A stretch of 15,176 nucleotides of DNA, from positions 1-15,176 of the forward strand of contig QHUE01000097.1 of the NCBI GenBank assembly GCA_003221825.1. Reading direction: 5' to 3'. How positions within the stretch are numbered: the first letter of the stretch is position 1; each line of letters opens with the position of its first letter. A program made the translations under genes and the position numbers. The notes under the pieces are model-generated. The model was not told the DNA's origin and searched no databases. It saw only the letters and a list, made by a program, of their open reading frames with translations. This document shows, one piece after another, positions 5,496 to 12,655 of the stretch. The stretch comes from Gemmatimonadota bacterium (GTDB taxonomy: Bacteria > Gemmatimonadota > Gemmatimonadetes > Gemmatimonadales > GWC2-71-9).

Positions 5496-6245
5496 GTGCC
5501 CGTCCTTGGCGTGATTCCTGCACGGCTGGGCTCCAGCCGGCTTCCTCGCAAGCCACTCCTCCCGCTGGGTGGCGAACCCCTCATCATCGCCGTCACTCGC
5601 CGCATCGCCGAATTCGGCGTTTGTGACCGCATTGTGGTCGCCACCGACGCTCGCGAGATCGTCAACGTCGCCCAAGAGGCCGGTTTTGAAGCCGTCATGA
5701 CGTCTTCCGATCACACCTCGGGGACGGAGCGGGTCGCGGAAGTCATTGCCACACCAGCGTTTAGCAGCTTCAATTTTATCCTGAACGTCCAGGGCGACGA
5801 GCCCTTCGTCGCAGCGGCCGCGGTGCGTGGGGCGCTGGCGTGTCTCGAGGGCGGCGAGCCGCTCGGCACCGCCGCCGGCTCGCTCGACCCGGCGTTGGTC
5901 AACGACCCGAGTCGCGTCAAAGTGGTCGTGGATGCGCGAGGGCGGGCGGTGTACTTCTCGCGTGCGCCGATTCCCTTCGACCGGGATGGCACGGGCAACG
6001 TGGTCTACCATCAGCACGTCGGCGTGTACGCCTATACGCGGGAAGCATTGGAGGCATGGGTGCAGCTACCGCCGGTGCCGGAGGAACAGTGGGAGCGGCT
6101 GGAGCAATTGCGGCCGTTGCTGCACGGCATTCCGATGGGCGTGACGTTGTTCGACGGTCCGGCAGCGCCAGGCATCGACACGCCGGCCGACCTGAAGTGG
6201 GCCGAAGCGGAGATCACCCGACACCTCAGAGAGGTGAGCCCGTGA
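5496..6245 (+). CDS. kdsB: 3-deoxy-manno-octulosonate cytidylyltransferase (CMP-Kdo synthetase)
   Basis: Activates Kdo with CTP to CMP-Kdo, the donor for inner-core LPS, in the cytosol. The 249-aa product has the nucleotide-binding start VIPARLGSSRLPRKPL (6-21), ATDAREI, SSDHTSGTERVAEV, the metal-binding NVQGDEPF with Asp101, YFSRAPIPFDRDG and the HVGVYAYTREAL segment, ending GIDTPADLKWAE, all as in KdsB. Length is typical. The GTG start at 5496 gives the conserved N-terminus at once and is 5 nt from a -10 hexamer, so the message is probably leaderless. Its TGA overlaps the pyrG GTG by 3 nt (GTGA, start at 6242), and it heads the Kdo/LPS-export operon. Confidence 0.96.
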   Translation: MPVLGVIPARLGSSRLPRKPLLPLGGEPLIIAVTRRIAEFGVCDRIVVATDAREIVNVAQEAGFEAVMTSSDHTSGTERVAEVIATPAFSSFNFILNVQGDEPFVAAAAVRGALACLEGGEPLGTAAGSLDPALVNDPSRVKVVVDARGRAVYFSRAPIPFDRDGTGNVVYHQHVGVYAYTREALEAWVQLPPVPEEQWERLEQLRPLLHGIPMGVTLFDGPAAPGIDTPADLKWAEAEITRHLREVSP

Positions 6246-7888
6246 CGAAATACATCTTCGTGACCGGAGGCGTGGTGAGTTCCCTGGGCAAGGGGATCGC
6301 CGCGGCATCGCTCGGCCGGCTGCTCGCCGAGCGCGGACTGAACGTCACGATCCAGAAATTCGACCCCTACATCAATGTCGATCCGGGCACGATGTCGCCG
6401 TTCCAACACGGCGAGGTGTACGTGACCGACGACGGCGCCGAGACCGATCTGGACCTCGGCCACTACGAGCGGTTCATCGACCGGTCGCTGTCACAGGTGA
6501 ACAACGTGACGACGGGCCGGATCTATCTCTCCGTTATCACGAAGGAGCGCCGCGGCGAGTACCTCGGCTCGACGGTGCAGGTGATCCCGCATATCACCGA
6601 TGAGATCAAGGGCGCCATCCGCCGGCTCGCGCCCGACCATGACGTGGTCATCACCGAGATCGGCGGCACAGTCGGCGACATCGAGTCGCTGCCGTTCCTC
6701 GAGGCGATCCGCCAGTTCCGCCAGGAAGTCGGCCGCGACAATACGCTCTTCATTCATCTGACGCTCGTGCCGTTCATCGCCGCCACCGCCGAGCTGAAGA
6801 CGAAGCCGACGCAGCACTCCGTCCGCGAACTGATGCAGATCGGAATTCAGCCCGACATCCTGGTGTGCCGCACCGAGCGCCCGCTGTCCGAAGACCTGAA
6901 GCGCAAGATCGCGCAGTTCTGCAACGTGGACTTCGGCTGCGTCGTCGAGAGTCCGGATGTGAAGTCGATCTACGAGATCCCCTTGAAGCTCCACGAGCAG
7001 GGACTCGACAAGGAAGTCTGCATGCGGCTCCACCTGGACACCAAAGAGCCCGATTTGCGTGCCTGGGCCGCGATGGTCGACAAGATCCTGAAGCCGCCCC
7101 ACCAGGTGCGGATCGCCGTGGTCGGCAAGTACACCGAGCTCGCGGACAGCTACAAGAGCATTCACGAAGCGTTGGTCCATGGCGGGATCGCCAACGAGGC
7201 CGGGGTCGCGATCCAATGGATCGCGTCCGACCGCTTCACCGATCAGGAAACCGCGGGCGAGCTGCTGGCGACCTACGACGGCTTGCTCGTGCCGGGCGGC
7301 TTCGGTGTGCGCGGGGTGGAGGGCATGCTCGAAGCGATTCGCTGGGCGCGCGACCACAAGCTGCCGTTCTTCGGCATCTGTCTCGGTCTCCAGACCGCGA
7401 TCATCGAGTTCGCGCGCAACGTGTGCAAGATCCCCGATACGAACTCGAGCGAGTTCGCGCCCGAGTGCGAGAACCCGGTCATCGCGCTGATGCGCTCCCA
7501 GGAAGGGATCCAGGAGATGGGCGGCACAATGCGGCTGGGCGCCTATCCCTGCCGGCTGCGCCCCGGCTCACGCGTGGCGCAGGCATACAACGCCACCGAA
7601 GTGAGCGAGCGGCACCGCCATCGCTACGAGGTCTCGAACGCCTATCGCGACGTGCTCGCGGAGTACGGCATGCGCTGCTCGGGCTTGTCGCCCGATGGCT
7701 CGCTGGTCGAGATGATCGAGCTGCCCGATCATCCTTGGTTCATCGGCTGCCAATTCCATCCTGAGCTGAAGTCGCGGCCGATGCGCCCGCATCCGCTGTT
7801 CGCGGGCTTCATCGGCGCCGCGCTCGATCGCCGCAAAGTGCAGCCGCGCGACGAGGCGTCGCGCCAGCTGGCTGAGCTCACCGACTGA
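6242..7888 (+). CDS. pyrG: CTP synthase
   Basis: Converts UTP to CTP using ATP and glutamine ammonia; cytosolic, active as a tetramer. The product is 548 aa, the normal size. The N-terminal amidoligase domain (about 1-268) starts MTKYIFVTGGVVSSLGKG and contains KFDPYINVDPGTMSPFQHGE, DDGAETDLDLGHYERF and TEIGGTVGDIES. The C-terminal class I amidotransferase domain (about 290-540) has the nucleophile Cys380 in GICLGLQ and His506/Glu508 in FHPEL. The frame is open far upstream inside kdsB, but GTG 6242 gives the conserved N-terminus and overlaps the kdsB stop. Placement between kdsB and kdsA is meaningful because its product CTP is the co-substrate of KdsB. Confidence 0.98.
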   Translation: MTKYIFVTGGVVSSLGKGIAAASLGRLLAERGLNVTIQKFDPYINVDPGTMSPFQHGEVYVTDDGAETDLDLGHYERFIDRSLSQVNNVTTGRIYLSVITKERRGEYLGSTVQVIPHITDEIKGAIRRLAPDHDVVITEIGGTVGDIESLPFLEAIRQFRQEVGRDNTLFIHLTLVPFIAATAELKTKPTQHSVRELMQIGIQPDILVCRTERPLSEDLKRKIAQFCNVDFGCVVESPDVKSIYEIPLKLHEQGLDKEVCMRLHLDTKEPDLRAWAAMVDKILKPPHQVRIAVVGKYTELADSYKSIHEALVHGGIANEAGVAIQWIASDRFTDQETAGELLATYDGLLVPGGFGVRGVEGMLEAIRWARDHKLPFFGICLGLQTAIIEFARNVCKIPDTNSSEFAPECENPVIALMRSQEGIQEMGGTMRLGAYPCRLRPGSRVAQAYNATEVSERHRHRYEVSNAYRDVLAEYGMRCSGLSPDGSLVEMIELPDHPWFIGCQFHPELKSRPMRPHPLFAGFIGAALDRRKVQPRDEASRQLAELTD

Positions 7889-7889
7889 T

Positions 7890-8708
7890 ATGCCCCAGCG
7901 GTTCCTGGCTGACAGCAGCCCGTTTCTCATCGCGGGCCCGTGCGTCGTCGAATCGGACGACCTCAACGTGCGCGTGGGCGACGCGCTGGCCGAGCTCGCG
8001 GTCAAGCTCGGCATCGGCGTCATCTACAAGGCGTCGTACGACAAGGCCAACCGCTCCCGGCTGAACGCGTCGCGGGGCCCCGGTCTCGAAACGGGTCTCC
8101 GCGCACTGGAAACCGTCCGCAGCGCAACCGGTCTTCCCATTCTCACCGACGTCCACGAACCGGCGCACGTGCCGCTCGCCGCGCGCGTCGCCGATGTCCT
8201 GCAGATCCCTGCGTTCCTGTGCCGCCAGACCGATTTGCTCGTCGCGGCGGGAAAGGCCGGCCGCCCCGTCAATGTCAAGAAAGGCCAGTGGATGTCGCCG
8301 GAAGAGATGCGCGGCGCCGTCGAGAAGGTGCGGGCCGGCGGCGCCCCTGAAGTCGCGGTGACCGAGCGGGGCACATTCTTCGGCTACGGCGACCTCGTCG
8401 TGGACATGCGCAGCTTCCCGCGGCTGCGCGCCGCGTGTAACGCACCCGTGATCTTCGACGCCACGCACTCGGTCCAACAGCCGGGCCAGGGCAGGGACGG
8501 CTCGAGCGGCGGGGAGCGCGGTTTTATCCCGCCACTCCTCTATGCCGCCGCCGCCGCCGGCGCCGATGGCTTCTTCCTCGAAACGCACCCTGATCCGGCG
8601 CGCGCGCCTTCCGATGGACCGAACATGGTGCCGCTCGATCAGCTGGCCGGCATCGTGGGTCTCGCCGTCGACGTCTGGCATCGCGTGCGGGAGGCCGTCC
8701 GTGCGTAA
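7890..8708 (+). CDS. kdsA: 3-deoxy-8-phosphooctulonate synthase (Kdo-8-P synthase)
   Basis: Condenses arabinose-5-phosphate with phosphoenolpyruvate to Kdo-8-phosphate. The 272-aa product folds as a TIM barrel and shows IAGPCVVES (14-22), YKASYDKANRSR, TDVHEP, LQIPAFLCRQTDLL, VNVKKGQWMSP, TERGTFFGYGDLVVDMR and FDATHSVQQPG. Cys18 in the GPC motif marks the metal-dependent class; the metal-independent class, as in E. coli, has Asn there. ATG 7890 is one base past the pyrG stop (TGATATG). The gene ends overlapping the next one by 8 nt. An insertion-like polar loop (GQGRDGSSGGERGF, about 200-214) follows the QQPG motif, as seen in many members. Confidence 0.97.
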   Translation: MPQRFLADSSPFLIAGPCVVESDDLNVRVGDALAELAVKLGIGVIYKASYDKANRSRLNASRGPGLETGLRALETVRSATGLPILTDVHEPAHVPLAARVADVLQIPAFLCRQTDLLVAAGKAGRPVNVKKGQWMSPEEMRGAVEKVRAGGAPEVAVTERGTFFGYGDLVVDMRSFPRLRAACNAPVIFDATHSVQQPGQGRDGSSGGERGFIPPLLYAAAAAGADGFFLETHPDPARAPSDGPNMVPLDQLAGIVGLAVDVWHRVREAVRA

Positions 8709-9678
8709 GCTCGCGCCGGCATCCGAGCGCCTGGTGGACCGTGGCAAGCGCGTCCTCGCGCTCGAGGCCGCGGCTGTCCAGGAGCTCGCGAACAATCTCG
8801 GCGTCGCCTTCGCGCGCGCCGTCGAGATCCTCGCGGGCGCCAAGGGGCGCGTCATCGTCTCAGGCGTCGGCAAGTCGGGACTGATCGCCCGTAAGATCGC
8901 CGCGACGTTCACGTCCACCGGGACTCCGGCCATGTTCCTCCATCCCGTGGACTCGCTGCACGGTGACCTCGGCATCGTGAGCCGAGACGACGTCGGCATC
9001 GTCCTCTCGAAGAGCGGCGCGTCGGACGAGCTGTTCGGTCTCGTCAATCAGTTGAAGCGGCTCGGCGTACCGATCATCGCGCTGACGGGCGATGCGGACT
9101 CGCCGCTGGGACGGCAGGCGACGGTCGTGCTCGACGCCGCGGTCGCCGAGGAAGCCTGTCCGGAAACACTCGCCCCGACCGCGAGCACGACCGTCGCGCT
9201 GGCGTTGGGCGATGCCCTCGCCGTCACGTTGCTCGAGGTCAAGGGATTTCGGCGCGAGGACTTCGCCGCCCTCCATCCCGGCGGCGTGCTCGGCCGCAAG
9301 CTGCTGCTGCGCGTCGCCGACGTGATGCTGACCCAGGATCTGCCCATGCTCGCGCCCCAGCGGCCGATGCGCGAATGCGTGGTGTTGCTCGCCGGGAAGC
9401 GCGGCACCGTGGTGGTGGTCGAGCAAGGGACGCTCGCGGGCGTCGTCACCGCGGGTGATCTCACGCGGCTGATGGAGCGCACGGACCAGTTTCTCGACAT
9501 GCCGGTCGGCGCGGTCATGACCAAGACGCCCAAGTCCACGACCGCGGACGAGTTGGCCAGCGCCGCCGTGAGCCTGATGGAGCGTCATGGGATCATGGCG
9601 CTGCCGGTGCTCGATAGTGACAAGAAGGTCGTGGGGATCGTACACCTGCATGATCTGATGAAAGCAGGTGCAGTATGA
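8701..9678 (+). CDS. kdsD: Arabinose-5-phosphate isomerase (KpsF/GutQ family)
   Basis: Interconverts ribulose-5-phosphate and arabinose-5-phosphate, the substrate of KdsA. The 325-aa product has an SIS sugar-isomerase domain (about 30-185) with SGVGKSGLIARKIA (G55-K58), HPVDSLHGDLG, LSKSGASDEL and APTASTTVALALGDALA, then two CBS domains (about 205-265 and 270-325: VADVMLTQDLPML; PVGAVMTKTPKST), the usual arrangement. GTG 8701 lies within the last codons of kdsA (8-nt overlap) and gives a normal N-terminus (LVDRGKRVLALEAAAV). The frame is open further upstream but that is kdsA shadow. In many genomes kdsC follows; here the next gene is lptC. Confidence 0.95.
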   Translation: MRKLAPASERLVDRGKRVLALEAAAVQELANNLGVAFARAVEILAGAKGRVIVSGVGKSGLIARKIAATFTSTGTPAMFLHPVDSLHGDLGIVSRDDVGIVLSKSGASDELFGLVNQLKRLGVPIIALTGDADSPLGRQATVVLDAAVAEEACPETLAPTASTTVALALGDALAVTLLEVKGFRREDFAALHPGGVLGRKLLLRVADVMLTQDLPMLAPQRPMRECVVLLAGKRGTVVVVEQGTLAGVVTAGDLTRLMERTDQFLDMPVGAVMTKTPKSTTADELASAAVSLMERHGIMALPVLDSDKKVVGIVHLHDLMKAGAV

Positions 9679-10289
9679 ATTCACACCCTGAAGGGTGTGC
9701 TCGGCGAAGCAGTGCCCTTAAGGGCAATGCAGTGCCGAGCGCAGGCTTCAGCCTGTCGATAACCATCGGCCTCCTGCTCCTGCTTGCGCCTCTCGCATGT
9801 AAGAACGGCACGCCAGTCACCGCAACTCAGGCCGTGCTCGACAGCGCGGACCAGGTGCTGCTCGGCATGAGCCATTACGTCACCGAGTCTGGCGTCCTGC
9901 GCGCGCGCGTGCGGGCCGATACCGCGTACTTCTTCTCGAACTCGCAGCGCGCCGAATTGCGCAACGTGCACGTGACGTTCTATGACCTGACGGGGAAAGC
10001 GACCTCGACGCTGACGTCCCGCGAGGGGACGCATCACTGGCGCACGGGCGACATGGAAGCCCGCGGCAACGTCATCGTCGTCCGCGACAAGGATGGCGCG
10101 ACGATGAAGACCGAGGTCATGGATTACAACCAGGTGCACAACCAGGTGAGCTCCGACAAGAGCTTCGTCTGGGACGAGCCCGGTCGTCACGTCGAAGGCG
10201 ACGGGTTCACCTCCGATCCCGATTTCAAGAAAATCACCGCCAAACGGCCGCACGGCACCGGCGGCCAGTTCATTCTCCCGAATCAATGA
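9675..10289 (+). CDS. lptC: LPS export protein LptC, lipoprotein-like start encoded by a repeat
   Basis: A 204-aa LptC/OstA-type protein, the inner-membrane-tethered part of the LPS transport bridge. The body (about 48-200) has the LptC pattern SADQVLLGMSHYVTESGVLRA, RADTAYFF, LRNVHVTFYDLTGKATSTLTS, then GDMEARGNVIVVR and SDKSFVWDEPGRHVEGDGFTSDPDF. The N-terminus ends in a hydrophobic run LLLLLAPLAC with Cys42 as a possible lipobox. ATG 9675 overlaps the kdsD stop (ATGA). Residues 3-27 are encoded by a three-palindrome repeat (9682-9755), so this part is not ancestral LptC. In-frame GTG 9732 (Val20) is an alternative start that would skip most of it. LptC is usually a TM-anchored protein; a lipid anchor is inferred only. 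Confidence 0.9.
   Translation: MNSHPEGCARRSSALKGNAVPSAGFSLSITIGLLLLLAPLACKNGTPVTATQAVLDSADQVLLGMSHYVTESGVLRARVRADTAYFFSNSQRAELRNVHVTFYDLTGKATSTLTSREGTHHWRTGDMEARGNVIVVRDKDGATMKTEVMDYNQVHNQVSSDKSFVWDEPGRHVEGDGFTSDPDFKKITAKRPHGTGGQFILPNQ
9682..9755. repeat. Compound palindromic element inside the 5' end of lptC
   Basis: Three linked dyads lie in 74 bp: CACACCCT-GA-AGGGTGTG (9682-9699), then arms GCTCGGC (9699-9705) and GCCGAGC (9734-9740) enclosing the perfect palindrome TGCCCTTAAGGGCA (9713-9726), then CAGGCT-TC-AGCCTG (9742-9755). Folded together this is a stem-rich, clover-like structure. It is of the kind found as dispersed palindromic repeats in soil bacteria. It is in frame with lptC and begins 4 nt after the ATG codon. 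Confidence 0.75.
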
Positions 10290-11477
10290 CGCCGGTGATT
10301 GCCGCGGTTTTGCTGCTGCAAGGTGTCCCCGCGACGACGGATACGGTGGCGGGCCGGCCCTGCCGGGTGGCCGTCGATTCCATGGGCCACTACGCGGAAA
10401 TCCCCAACGCCGACGGGACCAAAACCGTGCACGGCGGCGGCGGCGTGCTCGCGCATTGCGACGGCACCAGCACCACCATCTCCGCCGACAGCTTTGCGCA
10501 TTACCCCGCGCTGGGCCGGCTGGACCTGATCGGCCGCGTGGCGATTCGTGATACGGGACTGGCCCTGGACGCGCGCTTTGCGTCCTACTTCCTGCGGGAC
10601 GAGCGGCTCGAAGCACACAACAACGTCGTGGCCGTGAACCGCCGCACGGGGTCGGTGCTGCGCGGGCCCAATCTCAAGTATTGGCGCGCCGCCAAGGGTG
10701 TGCGGGACACGGTCGAGATGTACGCGACCCAGCGCCCCACCGTCGAATACCGGCAGAACGAGCCCGGCGACACGCACCGGGCAGGTCGCCAAGAACTACA
10801 CGCTCGTGGGGACGCGGATCGAGCTCGGCCTGGCGCAGCGCGACATCCGCCAAGTGAAGGCGCTCGGCCAGGGCAAAGCGACGGGCGCCGACTGGACGCT
10901 GACGGCGGACACGATCGATCTCCGCATCGCCGACCGACTGCTGCAGCAGACGTTCGCCTGGGGTGACACCACCCGCCCCCACGCGATCTCGGCGCTGTAC
11001 ACGATTCAGTCCGACTCGCTGGCGATCGACTCGCCCGGCGAGGTGCTGACCGAATCTCGGGGCTTCGGCAACGCGTTTTCCACCGCCAAGCGCGACTCCA
11101 CAACCCCGGCCAAAGAGACCGACTGGATCACCGGCGACTCGCTCACCATTCGCTTCGTGCAGGAGCAGGACTCGATCACCCACCGGCCGCGCTCCCGGCT
11201 GCACGAGCTCGTGTCGCGGGGATCGCCGGCGCGGGCGCTGACGCACCACCCCAATGAGCGCGACACGACGAATGCCGGTCCCTCCATCAACTATTCTCGC
11301 GGGTCTCGCATCACGGTCGCGATGCTGAAGGATCGGATCGATCGCGTGGTCGTGGCCGGCAAGGCAGACGGTGTGCACCTGGAGCCGCGCCCGGCGGTCG
11401 AAGCCGACAGCCTGAAACGCGCTGCGCCATCCGCACCTCCCCCCCCTCGGGCACCTCGACCATCGGCCTCGCCGTGA
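10286..11477 (+). CDS. lptA: LptA/OstA-like periplasmic LPS transport protein, apparent frameshift at about 10775
   Basis: Expected to form the periplasmic part of the LPS bridge between LptC and the outer membrane. ATG 10286 overlaps the lptC stop (ATGA). A short hydrophobic start (MTPVIAAVLLLQGVPA) fits a signal peptide. The first frame holds OstA-type strands (VHGGGGVLAHCDGTSTTISADSF, LIGRVAIRDTGLALDARFASYF, LRDERLEAHNNVVAV) up to VEYRQNEPGDT at about 10774. The similar continuation (TGQVAKNYTLVGTRIELG, WTLTADTIDLRIADRLLQQTFAWGDTT, YTIQSDSLAIDSP) then lies in the next frame and ends at TGA 11475-11477. Dropping one base near 10775 joins them into about 396 aa with a Pro-rich tail. Read as given, translation stops at 10966. 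This is either a sequencing indel or a real lesion; no slippery heptamer is seen. Confidence 0.8.
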
Positions 11478-12655
11478 CCGGGCTCGACCACCTTTCGGAC
11501 CTCTTCCGCGACTCGTCGCTCGCATTGGCGGCCGGGGCGCTGGCGCGCATCGCCGACGACCAGGGCAGCGCGTCATTCAGCGATCTCGCCGTCGCGTATC
11601 GCGAGGAATTCCTGAAACTGCGCGCCCACGCCAAGGGCGAGGTGCCGGATTCGGGCAGCCTCTCGGTGGACGACGCGCGCGCCTATCTCGCGAACTCGGT
11701 GTTGCCGCGGCTCGGGATGCTGAAGGTGCTCCGCCTGCCCGCGGGCGCGCTGTGGGGCGACGTTCCGGTTTCCTTCGCCCCCGACGTGTGGACCAGCATG
11801 CCCGCCGATCGGGCGGCGGCGGCACAGCACTTCCTCCTCCTCGCCGAAGATACGGTCGCCCGCAGCGAGTCCGTCAGCGGCGAGCACCCGGTCGTGCGCG
11901 GCGGGAGCCGCCTCGAGGCGCACGATCTCGTGAAGGCGTACAAGGGGCGGCGCGTCGTGAACGACGTGTCGCTGGATCTCGCGCAGGGCGAGATCGTCGG
12001 GCTCCTGGGCCCGAACGGGGCGGGGAAGACGACGTCCTTCTACATGATCACCGGTCTGATCCGGCCCGACGAGGGCAAGATCGCCCTCGACCACCGGGAT
12101 ATCACGGCACTGCCCATGTATCTCCGGGCGCGCGCCGGGATCGGCTATCTGGCGCAAGAGCCGTCGATCTTTCGGAAGCTGACCGTCGAGGAGAACGTCC
12201 TCGCGATCCTCGAAACTTTGAACATCGGCGCCCAAGAGCGTGCGCGACGGCTGGAAACGCTGCTCGACGAGCTCGCCATCAAGCATCTGCGCCGGCAGAA
12301 GGCCTATCAGCTGTCGGGGGGCGAGCGCCGCCGGCTCGAGATCACGCGTGCCCTCGTGACCGAGCCGAAGTTCCTGCTGCTCGACGAGCCGTTCGCCGGC
12401 GTGGACCCGATCGCCGTCAACGACATCCAGACGATCGTCGCCGGGCTGCGCCACCGCGGCATCGGCGTGCTGATCACCGACCACAACGTCGAACAGACGC
12501 TCGATATCGTGGACCGCGCCTACATCATGTTCGAGGGCCGCGTCCAGGTCGCCGGCACGGTGCGCCAGCTCGTCTTCGATGATCGCGTCGCCTCGCTCTA
12601 CCTCGGTCCCACGCTCACGACGCGCCTGCGCGCGCGCATGTCTCCCGCGGCATGA
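11474..12655 (+). CDS. lptB: LPS export ATP-binding protein LptB with an extra N-terminal domain
   Basis: The C-terminal part, about residues 145-393, is a normal LptB: SRLEAHDLVKAYKGRRVVNDVSL, Walker A GPNGAGKTT (179-187), Q-loop near YLAQEPSIFRKLTVEENV, signature LSGGERRRLEI (280-290), Walker B LLLDEPFAG (301-309, Glu305) and switch ITDHNVEQT with His337. It powers LPS extraction from the inner membrane with LptFG. LptB is usually about 240 aa; here about 140 residues precede it, starting MTGLDHLSDLFRDSSLALAA, mostly helical, and including SFSDLAVAYREEFLKLR and a segment that could be a winged helix. GTG 11474 overlaps the lptA stop (GTGA), as elsewhere in this operon, so the long form is favoured. 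GTG 11894 (Val141), without an SD, would give a standard-sized protein. Confidence 0.93.
   Translation: MTGLDHLSDLFRDSSLALAAGALARIADDQGSASFSDLAVAYREEFLKLRAHAKGEVPDSGSLSVDDARAYLANSVLPRLGMLKVLRLPAGALWGDVPVSFAPDVWTSMPADRAAAAQHFLLLAEDTVARSESVSGEHPVVRGGSRLEAHDLVKAYKGRRVVNDVSLDLAQGEIVGLLGPNGAGKTTSFYMITGLIRPDEGKIALDHRDITALPMYLRARAGIGYLAQEPSIFRKLTVEENVLAILETLNIGAQERARRLETLLDELAIKHLRRQKAYQLSGGERRRLEITRALVTEPKFLLLDEPFAGVDPIAVNDIQTIVAGLRHRGIGVLITDHNVEQTLDIVDRAYIMFEGRVQVAGTVRQLVFDDRVASLYLGPTLTTRLRARMSPAA

Noticed and set aside
5840..6241. Upstream extension of pyrG
   Set aside because: The frame is open inside kdsB but Arg-rich; GTG 6242 gives the conserved CTP synthase N-terminus.
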